Positions 36,491-48,900 of a stretch of DNA of 64,000 nt are shown piece after piece; position 1 is the first letter of the stretch, and each line of letters begins with the position of its first letter. The notes beneath the pieces were generated by a model, which worked only from the letters and a program-made list of their open reading frames with translations, made no database searches and was not told where the DNA came from. A program made the position numbers and the translations under genes. The DNA is from Oxyruncus cristatus. Taxonomy: Eukaryota; Chordata; Aves; Passeriformes; Cotingidae. Location: positions 2,879,195 to 2,943,194 of the forward strand of contig VXAY01005274.1 in NCBI GenBank assembly GCA_013399855.1, written 5' to 3'.

Positions 36491-37867
36491 GTTGGATGTT
36501 TGTTGACCTGGGGATTTTAGGGGTGCTTTTCATGAGAAAATGCCAGTTTCATGAAACCAAAATTTCTATGGAAAGTGACAGCCTGTCTGACCAGGGATAA
36601 TTCTTCCTATTAGGAATGAGCTGTACTGCAAGTGGGAGAAACCAAGGCTTAGACAGCAGGAGTTGGATTTGTCTCCCCTTCCCACCCAAGGTGAATGCCA
36701 CCAGGCCCCTCAAGGGAGCAGGGCTTACGTAGCTTCATGCCAGTATGGAACAGGAAAACAAGTTCCCACCCCACTCACTGGTTTTGACTCCCAGCACTTG
36801 ACTAAACCCGAGTCTGTTCCCCTCTCCTATCTTCTGAACCTGATTTACTGCGGTTTTTATCTGATTTAGGGTTGTTCTTCTTTTATGCTCCTCAGGAGCA
36901 CCGATGTCTGGGATGTTGCAACATTTATAAAGCTTTTGGGTGTATTTATGTGTATTGAAATGTACTTTTCAGGGTACAGCTGCACACGCCCTTTCCACTA
37001 TTTAGCCTCCTCTCCTCCCACTTGAAAACAAGCCTTTTGAAAGCAGAAGGGAAGAATAATTAAAAAAAATTGTAATGTGCCTCAGGTAATGACATGATTG
37101 AAACATCACCATTTTGTCTGGAGGGTCACAGGACGGTTTTATGAGAAAGCTTTAAAGCTGCTAACTCTAAAGAACCTTTGATATTTCCCCTTTTGTTGTT
37201 GCTAACGTATTCTCCCTCCTGACTCTTGGAAACAAAGCCCTTACCGAGGGCTCTGTCGCTTCAACAAATTTGGTGCCAAACATATTATGCCATGGGGTGG
37301 TTTGACAATCTGAGAAGATTAATTGAGCATATGCATCTGAGATATTGCAAGCTGTTTAAGTAATTTAGATATTTAACATGGAGTAGACATCATGGCCCCA
37401 CAGTCAGCCTTGGGAATGCGATGGTTGATCTTACATGTTTCAGCTCCGTGTGGTGTGGTCCCTGCGTGGTGATCTGGGTTTTGGCAAGGAAAAGATTATG
37501 CTAACGGTGGCATGTGTTTCACCATAACAGTTACAAAGTCAAGGGGAAACTGAACTGGTGTGCTGCAAAGTACTTATGGTAGCACTAACAGCATAACTGA
37601 CTGGACAGACTTATTTTTCCCACTCTTTAAAATAAAAAACAACCACTAAGAACTAGGAGTGGAGATTTCTGTTGCTTTGGTGTAAGACTTCTTCATGGTT
37701 TTTGGAGAATCAGAATTCTTCACTTAACAGCTCATATCACACCATTTCCTTGCCAGTCCTGTCACAGTGATTGTGAACTTTCTCTAGATCATGATTTTTC
37801 ACAAATGTGTTCAGTTTGCAGAATTGCTTAAATTTTGTAGGCAGGAATAGTTCTCCATTGGTTTGTT
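36491..37867. other. unique sequence with a conserved-looking block
   Basis: No gene is recognised. The stretch at about 37130-37400 looks like conserved noncoding DNA and contains CCTTTGAT at 37175-37182. Words near 36630-36660 ('gagaaaccaaggcttagaca') resemble a MIR core but are too short to call. Confidence 0.45.
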
Positions 37868-37934
37868 TCTAGTACTATATCTAGTACATATTTCTACTCT
37901 TATTCTAGTAGTATTATATCTAGTATATATTTCT
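37868..37934 (+). repeat. tandem duplication of a CTAGTA-rich unit
   Basis: Copy 1 at 37868-37895 and copy 2 at 37904-37934 share the pattern tctagta, tatatctagta, atatttct, with a 3-bp length difference and a few substitutions. Each copy is itself built on a repeated 'tctagta' word. Confidence 0.8.
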
Positions 37935-40900
37935 GTGTTGGATACTTGGTTGCTCACGGTGGAACGTGAAGTTACTTTTGATCAAGCACTAGTAAACAGA
38001 AAATGTAAAAAGAAATCTCAGAAGTAAAATTCAGAAGAGCATAAACTCTACTCAAGTAGCCACAAGAAGGTTCTCAGGGTATGTTTCCCAGATATGTTTC
38101 ACTCAACAGCAGCTCATAGAAATGTTTGCAAGAAACAAATAAGATGGATTGCGAGTGTAATTGAAAAGAATGTGAGGATTTTACTTGAAAAGACATTAAT
38201 GGGTAATTTCTAAAATCATACTGACATTTCTACTTGTATGAGAGTCTATTTGAGGAAAACGTCTGGTTATTTTGTAAGATGCAAGAGGTTTGGAAAAGAT
38301 CTAGAATTTTGCACTCTGGCCAAAACCAAATGAAGACAAATGAAAACAGAGTGGTAGTAGCCAAATGAAGCCAAGTCAGACCATAGACACTATTGGGACC
38401 TGTCCATCACGGGCTTCTGGCAAAGATTCTTAGTAACTCAAAATGTTTCCACCATTGCTTTTGCAAAGTGACTGGTTTGGGCCTCACAAAGATCTGTTTC
38501 TTGTGGAAATCAGTGGAAATGCTTAATCTTTGGGTCCCAGTGGAAAGTTGCCTCTCCTGAATTTGGACAGAGACTCCATGACTTTGCCTAGAAATTGTCT
38601 TCACCAGCCCCCAAATAAGATAAATGAGAAGCTTAGTCTTGGAATGAAGCTACTGCTGTCTTTTGTGATACCAATGAGATGGCATTGTTCTGCTATATTA
38701 GAAGAATAAACGAGAATTATTATAAATCATTATATATGTCTGCCATCCTGAGAATAAAGGGTGCCCCACACCCTTTTGATATGGAGTAATGATCTATTTT
38801 TTTCACTTTTTTTTTTTTTTTCCTGGGCACACCCAAACTCCTGGAGGCTATCCCCTGTAAAAGAGGGAGGTGCAGGCAGGTTATGGAATACATGAATTCT
38901 ATTTTATACATTGTGTTTTCAGATACACCTAGCAGAGAAGGATGCAAAATATCTGATGGAACTGGCAGCTAATTTATAGGTGGAATACTAATTTTTCCCA
39001 TCTGACAGTGATTTTGCCTTGGGTTTAAATGCTAATTTTGTGTCTTCTTGACAGGTTTATACTCAAACCATAGAATACAGAATACCATCAAATATAGGTT
39101 TCTGTATGCAGAGACCATGCAGCATGGGAGGGAGTTATAATCTGGAGCTTTCCTAAAGGATGTGTAAAAATCATCTTTGTTAATTTTGGAATAAGTGAGA
39201 ATGTGGTGAGCTGACCCTGGCTGGATGCCAATGTCCACCAAAGCTGCTCTGTCACTCTCCTCCTCAGCTGGGCATGGGACAGAAAATATAACAAAAGGCT
39301 CATGGTCAAGTCAAGGACAGGGAGAGATCACTCAGCAATTACCCTCACGGGTAAAACAAAAGGCATCCCAAACCCTTGCCATGCAAACCCAATGCAGAGG
39401 AAAACTGCTACAATAACTGCACTTGTTAGTGATTAACATGTTGCTGTGGACTTTCTGTGTGTAGGTCCTCTGGGTATTCTGTTCATTGCTTTACCCAGTG
39501 TGCTCCATATAGGCAGTGTTTACCCTCTTTGAGCTCTGCCCGGGCTATGATATAAAGAAAGAAGGGGAAAGAAATCAAATTCTATGGAAAACAAAAGTGG
39601 TTTGAAGTATAGCCGTAGCTAGCTCCAGCTGTAACAACAGGGTTGTGGGTTTCCAAATTTTAATCTCCCAAAAGAATCTGTATCAAATTCTTCAGCCCAG
39701 AGGTCAAAAGGGATTTTAGTAATGAAATGGGACAACTCAGCTTGTAAAGCCTTCTGGGCAAAGGCCTTCTGTAGAATACATGCCCATGATATGTGCTTCC
39801 AAGCCATGCAGGAATGAAAACAAATAATAGTGATTATAAAATCATTTTACCCTTTTCCCTCTTCTACCTCATCACTAGTGGCAAAGATGACACAAGAGGC
39901 AATGCAGATGGATGATGTAAAGGCAGCTCAACTTCCCCACTGCACAAAGAGGTAAGCAGATTACTTTTGTGCCTGAGCAGAGCCTGTAGTCACAGCACAA
40001 AAACTGTCTCAGGAATGCTCTCTGGGTTTTGTCATTCTGGTGGTATTTGGATACAAAAGTGTGTGTGAATTAAAAATACAGTCTGGGCAACTTCAGAGCT
40101 TCATGTTGTCTATTACTAGTAACAAGTTGAAATGCAGTGCTATGTGATGTTTCAGAAAATGTTTTGGGAATCCCTAGCAACACAAAACATGTGGAAAATA
40201 AACGATAACTCCAATCTCTCAGAACTCCTTCTTTATCATTCTCTGAGTCCTAAGAGAGCATCCAGTAGGACCTTCCAGCACCAGCCCAGCAGTGCAAGCC
40301 ATTCATCTGGAAAAGGGAGCTGCTCACAATCCTACCCATGGCATAAGCCATTGGTCCAGATGGGTGGATGTGTGAGAACAGACAGATGACCAATACCACT
40401 TCTGTGGTCAGATAAAAAGAAAGATAAGTTTTCCATTCCCACATAAATGCCTCTCTCTGCAGTGCTAGGAAACCTGGGATACATTTCCTGTGCAATACCA
40501 GGGAAAGGCAGGTAGAGTAACAAGACAAATGCCAGTAAAAAGCAAGGGGTGAGGGATATGTGCTGTATTATCTGCTGGGAAATACAGGCTTATCTTGAGC
40601 TGCACTGTGAGCACACAATGTCTAGAGACAAGCCTTTGGTTCATATCAGAGCAGGGAACAGAACTTGGCCCTCTGTGCCCTGCTGGACTCGAACCACTGA
40701 CCCGCTCTGATGATTCAAAGGGTCTGGAGGTCAAAGATATTAATTGCTATGTAGTTGGAGGAATCAGAGCTTCTGCAGTCAGGCAAAGCCTTGCTCCCCT
40801 TCTCTGCTTCCTTAAATTTTCAAAGTCAGCACGTTTTCTCATTGCTCTGGCTCTCACAGGACAGAGCCAGAATGTCCCTGTTTAAGTGGAGCAAACGTTT

Positions 40901-41508
40901 TTCCAAAGGGTCAAAGTTCAGGACGAGCTTGTAAGCAGATTATGGAGCTGGTAGAAAGGCCAAAGGCACCCTAAGTCTTTACATTCCCAAAGTGCTCTGT
41001 TAAACTCTAGCCCAAGGATGTACTTAACCCCAAAGAGAACGGAGGTCAAGTGAACTTGCAGTATTTCAAATGCAATCAGTTTGGAAAAGTAACTGTTTAT
41101 AAAGAAGTATATTACAGGCCCAAGCTAATGTTAGCATTCCCTCTTTACAAATAAGCCTGACCTATTGCTAGCCTTGTCAAAGAGCTGCCACATTTGTTTT
41201 ATAGCATCAAAAATCAGACTTTATTTCAATTTAGATTAAATCTCAGGGAACATTTTGGCTTAGGGGCATTGAAAGTCTCCCTCTAAGAAGATGCTGGGGG
41301 AATATTTATGCCATCTATCTTTAACTCAGACTGGCTCCCTATACTGTTGGGAGAGGGAAGGTGAGGTTTCCAGAAGGCAGTTCAGAGTTCCTGAATTGGG
41401 CCCTGAACTGATATCTGGGTGTTCCTCCTCCTTCCACTGAGTTTGCAGAGTTGAGCTGTGCTGAGATGTTGCTTTGCACTTTCTCTGTCTTTTCCTTCAG
41501 CTACTCAG
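37935..41508. other. unique noncoding sequence
   Basis: No gene is recognised. A T-rich run lies near 38808-38821. A B-box-like word on the minus strand at 40685-40695 is treated under findings. Confidence 0.55.
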
Positions 41509-41562
41509 TTTTGTGTGCAAGGTGCTAATTGACCCTTTTGTGTGTAAGGTGCTAATTTACAA
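41509..41562 (+). repeat. 27-bp tandem duplication
   Basis: Two adjacent 27-bp copies, 41509-41535 and 41536-41562, share 'ttttgtgtg', 'aaggtgctaatt' and a similar end with few mismatches. This is a simple local duplication. Confidence 0.85.
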
Positions 41563-41900
41563 GGCTCTGCTGTCACACATGTGGAGCCACAGCAGGACTG
41601 AGGTCCAGGCAGGAGTGTCCAGTTAAGGCAGAGCAGGAAGGCTCTGGGCAAAGGACAGGTCAGCACTTTTGCAGCCAAACACGTGTCTTGGACAAAAACA
41701 AAAAATGACATGCAAATGGGACAGGCTTCGTCCAGCCTCACCAGCCCTCCTGTTTTCTTGAAGATCCTTCACCAGGCACAACACCCAACGACTGTGCCAC
41801 GAATGGCAAATAGCCACAGCTGTGCTCGGTGAGGATGAGCAGTCCCCATCTGGATGAAAAAGATCCAACATATTATTTGCCATAATTAACTGTGTTTTAA
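41563..41900. other. unique noncoding sequence
   Basis: Nothing recognised apart from short overlapping frames. Confidence 0.6.
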
Positions 41901-42321
41901 ATCATAGAATCATAAAGGTTGGAAAAGGTCTCCAACATCATCGAGTCCAACCTTTGGCCCATTCCCACCTTGTCACCCAGACCAGAGCACTGAATCCCAT
42001 GTCCAGGCGTTCCCTGGACACCTCCAGCGATGGTGACTCCACCACCTCCCTGGGCAGCCTCTTCCAATGCTTGACAACCCTTTCCAAGAAGAAATTCCTC
42101 CTGATGTCCAACTGGAAGTTCCACTGGCAGAGCTTGAGGCCGTTTCCTCTTGTCCTGTCCCTTGTTGCCTGTGAGAAGAGGCCAACCCTCACTTGGGACG
42201 GAGTTGTAGAGAGCAACAAGGTCTCCCTTGAGCCTCCTTTTCTCCAGGCTGAACTCCCCCAGTCCCCTCAGACACTGCTCATGTGACTGACTCTCTATTT
42301 CCCTTCTCCAGACACATTCCA
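41901..42321 (-). mobile_element. CR1 LINE 3' end, reverse, about 420 bp
   Basis: The longest young CR1 relic in the window. From the plus strand: 'atcatagaatcataaaggtt', 'tcatcgagtccaacctttgg', 'cccagaccagagcactgaat', 'ctccaccacctccctgggca', 'ttccaagaagaaattcctcc', 'tgaggccgtttcctcttgtc', 'aacaaggtctcccttgagcc', 'tttctccaggctgaactccc' and 'cccttctccagacacattcc'. It covers the 3' untranslated part and the segment upstream of it. Frames of 151 and 110 codons on both strands across it are remnants without function. Confidence 0.95.
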
Positions 42322-45300
42322 GAAAATAAGAATAACAACATAAAAATAGCAAAAGTTAAGGTCTCCATTAAAATATTGTAGCCACTAAGAGCATATCTCC
42401 CATGAAGACCATATCCTGTACATGTTGCTACTTTTTATTAGTATTTCTATAGCCATCATAATTAATATGACCATAACCATTAGGGTGACACCAGCAATGT
42501 TTCTGAGGAACCACAGACATGAACTGAGATCCCTCTTTGTGGGTGTGAGCAGGACAACATGAAGGCTGCATGGGAAGTCAAATATCTTAAATTTTTCAGA
42601 GGCAGCTCAGCAATGTCTTATATAATCAGTGCAAGACATCAGTGGTGAAAAGCAAGACATGAGTGTCCACTCCCCTTGAGGCTTTTCCAGCCTACGCCCG
42701 TATCCACAGTTCTTGCAAGCTTCAGGAGCCAAAAATTACTCAGGTGGACATGGGACTTGTAAGGGTATTTTATGGGAGAAAGGAGTTTTTTTCTAGCCCC
42801 TTAAGTGTTCTTCAAGAGCCTGTTTGGTTTTGTCTTATGATAATATTAATCTTATTTGAAACATTTAAAATTCTGAGGCTTAGAAGTTGTTCCTATAAAG
42901 CCCAGAAGTGTGCTGTGGAATGTGTAAAGATTTAATATTTTTGAATTTTATAGTAGCCTCAGAAATGTCTCTGTTTTGTTGGGAAGACTGACTATTCTTG
43001 AGCCAGGAAGCAATTAAAATATGTAATATGGATATTTATTCTTATATGTAGACTTTGCCTCAAAAAAAAGAAGTTTAAGGAAGTCTTTTTTTTTTTTTTG
43101 GAAGAATTTAAGAATAACTTAAGTAAACTTTTCTCACAGTTGATCCAGATACACTGAGAGTGGTTTATGAGAAGGAAGACTCTTAAAACACATTTCAAAT
43201 ACAGCAACAATCCTTTGTCTAGGACAGAAAAATGCTTTCATTTTTCCTAGGATACAGTACCTCTTGCTTAAGAGCCCTGAGTGTTGAACAATCCATTAAG
43301 AAATGCTGTCTTCAGTACAGCTCTCTCAGCTTTTTCACACATAATTGCCTAATTGAAATAGTATCATTTATTAGCTTCTTTGCTCGAGGCTTCTTCAGAT
43401 TCAGCTTCTGCTCTTGGGCATCCTCCTTTCAATTGTAGCATATACCTCAGCTAATTATAATGTGGTATCACTTGATAAAGCCAACTGAGATCATAATGAG
43501 AAGACACCGAAACATCTGCCAAGATTTGAAAATTGGGTTTTTCTTTCTACTTATGCCAAAGACAGGTTACTTGTAATTAGTTCTAATTTATAAATAAGTG
43601 CAGGCTGTACTTCTAAAAGGTACAATATCATGCCTTGCCCCCTTTTTTAGAAACAAGTTAGGGATTATACATCTCAATCAACTGTCTACCTTCCCTGTGT
43701 CAGGAATAATAGCTCTGCATGAGAACTTAGGGAGGAGAAGGGAATTATACAAGCACCACCTAAAATGTTCACAGGACACCTGTGCCAAGTGACAAAAAAC
43801 AATGGCACAAGGCACCAAAATGGATTATTTTTGGTTGCTCTGTGAATTCTGAATATTTGTTATTCAGGCATTGCAACTGTTCTTCAAATCTCTTTGATTT
43901 TTTTTTTTTTTTTTTGTTATTTTTTAATGCCAACTGTAATTCTCAAATAATCACAGAACTCCAGGAGCTGGAGTTTTACGAACTCACAAACATCCCCAGA
44001 GCTGGAAAATTGTGATCAGAACTCTCTGGGTTTATATGACATACACAGTGGAATTTCTTGTGGTTATTTTTATCTCTTGGGGGGGGTGGTCTTTAAGCCT
44101 TGGGTTTTTTTTAAAGGATGCCAGTGTTTCTTCCCATTTTGATGCAAGCTGGGATCCCTAGTCCTAACCTTCCCACGGGCAGCAGGACAAGGTGGGTAGG
44201 TGAGTGGTCCCTGGGCAGGTGCAGCTGTGTGGGAGCACCAGGCTGGAACTTCGAAAGGTCTGTGCAGAAGGGTTGAGATGCACCAAAAAAAAGAAACTTC
44301 TGTGGAGTTTAGGAGTGAAATAACTTTGCAGTCCAGATTTGACACCCTAACTGAGCCAGACAAGATGAAAGCTTCTTTCACTATAAACCCATTGAATTCT
44401 TCCTGATTATAGCCATTCCTTCCAAGTAGCCTTCTCTGATATAGATTTAGGAAGGAAAGAAAAATCACCTCATGGCTACTGATGTTTGACATTTACCTGC
44501 TGCCCACAGCTCCAAGTAGGTGCTGTGGAGTAGCTGTGTAGCCTTTGAGTAGGGACCACTTCTCATTTTGCAGACACCTTCCTATTGTCCAAACCTCTTT
44601 TCATTTTCCTGTGCCATCTGATACACTTCCTAGAACACACCCAAAGTTCTGGCCACCGTGAGTATTTTCCTTGAGATGGCTTAGGATGAACAGGCAGTCA
44701 AAGACGAAGTGATGACTGCTGCCTCAAGTTTGTGACATCCCCTTTGGTCTGTTTTTAGAAGGCTGTTGAAGATAAGCTGTTAGCAGGCTACTTAGGAGAA
44801 AAAAAGGAAAAAAAATACGCAAGGGAAGATGGTGGATGTGCTGAGGAGGACACTGAGCTGAACAGAAACACAGGAAGTTTTTTTCAGAAGTGCTGCTCCC
44901 TTTGTGGGGTTGTTTTCTGCCTCTGAATGTCTGCCTTCAGCTTTGCACTGAAAATGGCAGGTCAGGAAGGAACCTGGTTGCCGTAAGTTTTAATGATCTT
45001 ATTGTACATGATAGCACTGATGCAGTCCAGGATTACAGCTTTTCCCCTACATCCACCTTGGACTTCGTAAACACCTCCTTCTTTTTCTTTTTCCCAGATT
45101 ATATCCCTCATATTAGAAACTGAACCGGAGAACAAACAAATAACTATGTTAAGGTATAAACCTTGACTCCTTAAATTTCTTGACTCACTCTGGAAATGTA
45201 TTTTACGTGTGTGTATATGTGTGGTTTCTCTTCTCTTTCTTCCTTATTTCTAACAACCACTTTGTATTAAATGTTTCATCACAGACACTTGGTCATCCTT

Positions 45301-45800
45301 TAAAAGTCCTTTGGTGAATACTTGCTTGTGCTGCAGTTTGTCCACGAAGAAACACCAGAGTGATTAATGGGAAAATAAACTTTTCCCTGTGCTGTTCTTA
45401 CACTTCTTTCTCTCTGCCACTGTTGTTTGTCCAAAGTAACCACAGGCTGCAGAGCTCAGTGAACCCTTGCAGAAGATGGAGAGTTATGCTCAGGAAAGGA
45501 GAAGACAGTTCAGTCTCCTTGTTTTGCTTTCTTCTGAGATTAATGATATGTGTGCATCAGGAACCTGGTTTTCAGGCTGAAGTCTTTTTTTGGAATCCAA
45601 CTAATGGTAGGTAAATTACAGACCAGCTGTTTATACTTTTGACTGACTAATATGGTCTATTTGAAAAGCCAGCTGCTAAACTCCATCCCAGCCTGTCCAA
45701 GCATTTGATAAAGCTTTGTTAGGTGAGTACTTTACATCATCACTTCAGACTGGCAGCATGCACTGATCCTACAGTTCCACAGAACTTCATAGTGACTGCA
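42322..45800. other. unique noncoding sequence with T runs
   Basis: No gene is supported. T14 at 43086-43099 and T18 at 43898-43915 are simple runs. The minus-strand 140-codon frame at 44070-44492 is unrecognised. Confidence 0.55.
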
Positions 45801-45912
45801 GTGAGGAGCAACCTGGCCTAGTGGAAGGTGTCCCCAACCATGGCAGGGGTTTGGACCATGATAATCTTTCAGGTCCCTTCCAACCCAAGCCATTCTATGA
45901 TTCTATTCTACG
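45801..45912 (+). mobile_element. CR1 LINE 3' tip
   Basis: 'gaggagcaacctggcctagt', 'ggaaggtgtccccaaccatg', 'tcaggtcccttccaaccca' and 'agccattctatgattctatt' are a short, clear CR1 terminus in sense orientation. Only about 110 bp remain. Confidence 0.92.
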
Positions 45913-48900
45913 ATCCCTCCCTTGTTCTCTTTTCCCTCTCCCACTTACTCTGCTGGGTCCATTCCCACCGTAAACTCCTCAGGACAGAAGTGAACCTCCT
46001 GCAGGTTTTTGCACAGGGCTCACCCTGATCCTTGTCTCCCTCCTGTTTCCCTCTCCACACCTTGATGCCACGATCACAGCGTGACAGCAAACATCCACAG
46101 ATGACCCAAAAATCTTTCAGGACTTGTGGCTCAGCTGTCCCTGCCGTGGCCATCCCTTTGCAGAGGGAACACCACCCTGCCCCAGGACGGGAGATGCAAC
46201 GTTCCCGTGCCTGCACATCCAGTGCTTCTTGGAGCACGACGGGAGTTTCGCTGGGATTAACCCAGCCACTTGTTTATTCCCTGGGTTAATTTCACACGCC
46301 AAGCAGCAAGCTTGTGTTAATTATATGATTTACTGGGCTGTGTTTCTCTTTTCATTGCATCGTAAAAAAAAGCCTTGAATAAGAATGTTGTTCTGGTAAA
46401 TTTTCACTTGTTTGTAAATGGCCTGGAAATAGTTAACAGCAAACACGTCCTCTGGGCCAAAAGGGACTGGAAGGTTCAGATTATTGCCTTATTTATTTTA
46501 TTTTATTCCTAATTAACATTTTATGAGCTCTGAATATGTTTACAGAAGCACAGGCAGAAAGGGGTATATGAAGAAACAGAATTAATAGCCATTGACTGCT
46601 CTGTAGCCCAGATTAAAATACCATGGAGCAGTCTTTTGCCTTTCCTGTTGGAAACTGGACAGGCCCATTTACAGCAGGAACGAAAGTTCACCTTGATGGT
46701 TTTGCTCTCTAACGTAAGTGCAAGTGTTTAGGAAGAAGGAAAGCCTGATCTCCTGCTGGGGAAATCCACCAAGCAGCATTTTCAGGGGGAGCTTGTGCTC
46801 CTTTTGCTGTAGCATTTTCTTCACTCATCTCAGTCCTTTGTGGATTCATGAGGCGCTGAGCAGTAGAATTAAACTTATATAAAAAAATGTAAGTCAGTTC
46901 TTACAGCAGCACCTGAGAATGGTCTCCTGAAACCAAAGGAAGTGCAAAGATGCTTAAACTCAAATACCACCCAGATCTAGTAAATGAAGTGGGAAGAGGC
47001 TTCAGCCCGACCTCTCTGAAGAACAGACCTGGTTTTGTCTCTGTGTTCTGAGCTTGTCCTGCGTGAGGTTACAAACTGAAATAATCATCCTCTGGGAATA
47101 ATCTGGGTTGGTTTTTATTTGAGTCCATGGATAAATCTAAGAAAATGATAATGTTTTCAAACTGACCAGGATGAGCTCAGGGCCTGGATCATCCTTTCCA
47201 CAACCTTTATCATTCAGAGCTGCTGAGGAATTTCCACCTTTCCTCTGAGCCCAGGAGGAGCATGACATTCCCTTCCTGCCTGCTGCAACAGCAATATTGA
47301 CTCCTTTTTAACAAATCACCTCTCTTTCCCCTAAGATTTGCCTGTTGCTTGTGTTGGTAAATGCAAGAGCTCTGGGTCCTATCAACCAATTGCCCAAGGA
47401 GAGTTTTATTGCCATTTTTTTAGCTGCCAAGGGGAAAACTAAGGCTGTTTATCAGACAACTGCAAACACTCAGTCCTCCAAGAAATGTTAATAAAATGCC
47501 CTTGGGATAAACATTGCTTCACTGATGTGTTTTTAAGCTGTCCATTACTTTCCTTTTGAGAAATAAAAAGAAAGCTATTACCAAGAAATAGAATGATTGT
47601 GCAGCATGGTTAAAATCAGAAATAATCTGGCGATGGAAAAAAAAAAAATCACATTTTTCTCACAAAATAAGTTGTTAATTGGGAACAGATCAGTACTAAG
47701 ATCTAGGTGCAGATAAATTAACTTTTCCTGCCTACCTAGAGTGCAATATAAAGAATTTCTACTTGGTTAACATCTTTTAGTGCTTTAGTTATCAGGATAG
47801 AAAGGAAAATGTCCTTCATTATTCATTGTACCAGTTTGTTGCATGATCTTGAGCAAAACAAAAACCTAAGTGAATTATTCGTCCACATTATCTGAATTTC
47901 AGGCGGTTAAAGTTGTGAGAAGAGTTTTACTTGCATTTAGATTCATGTTGAAACCTAGATGGATGTTGAAATCCATGAGAGCTACAGGTCCAAATGGTTT
48001 GGGTGTCCCTGAATACTTCACAGCTCCTTTAAACATGTAGGTGTTTTCTGTCTCTTCATTCCCTTGTGAATCCCAGTTTTAGGGCCAGACATTCACCATA
48101 TTCTCAAAACCTGAATACTTTACCTACTGCTTGGTATTATTTGCATGGCTTTTCCCTCGCTACAAATTCTCACGGTCTCCAGTGTCAGCACAGCTCTGCC
48201 AGCAGGAAGGTGGGAATGCCCTTGTAAGCAAGTTGTTGCTTCTCACCATTATTTTTACTACCGAGTTGCCTTTGCTGACTCAGAAGAGCCTCATAACTCT
48301 GCCTTTTCCAGGGAACCACCATCCCTGCAGTCGGAGTTGTCTTACACGGCGGCGGCAGCAGCAGCAGAAGGAAATCATAGGAAAAACAGCACCAGCAGAA
48401 GATACAGGGAATGACACAGGATCCTGGTCAGCAATGGACCCAGGCAGCTGTCTGAAGCAGCCACGAGGTTTAGCCACTGCAATAACAATTTTGACTGGAG
48501 ATAAATGAAAGCTGATTCCTATCTTTACTCAGAGGACAGTACAAGGTTCATCTTCTGTGGCAGCAGATGCACATACTGGTAGTCCTTGTTGCCTTTTCAT
48601 CACCACCCTGATCTCAGCAAAACTATTCAGCTACTGGCCAATATTCTGCCATTACTGTTATCTAATTATGCAGGGAAACCTGCAGGTGATGTTTGATTCC
48701 CAGACAAGGAGAGGGGGAAAAAAAAAATCACTTGAAACTGGTTTATGTCAAAGGATGAATTACAGTGTGGCATAAGCAAACAGCCCAACACGTTATCCTG
48801 TTTACATGGGATCAGAGAATGTTTGTAAGTCTGAGTCCTGAGGGAGACAGTTATAGTAATAATGTCCAGACTTCCACTGCACAAAGTCCAGAACTGCAGG

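Noticed and set aside
41897..42352. 151-codon minus-strand frame
   Set aside because: It lies wholly over a CR1 3' tail, outside the RT-coding part of the element.
48131..48508. Frame with an alanine run from CGG/CAG triplets, considered as a coding exon
   Set aside because: No splice context, no recognised homology and competing frames on both strands. The triplet run is only seven units long.
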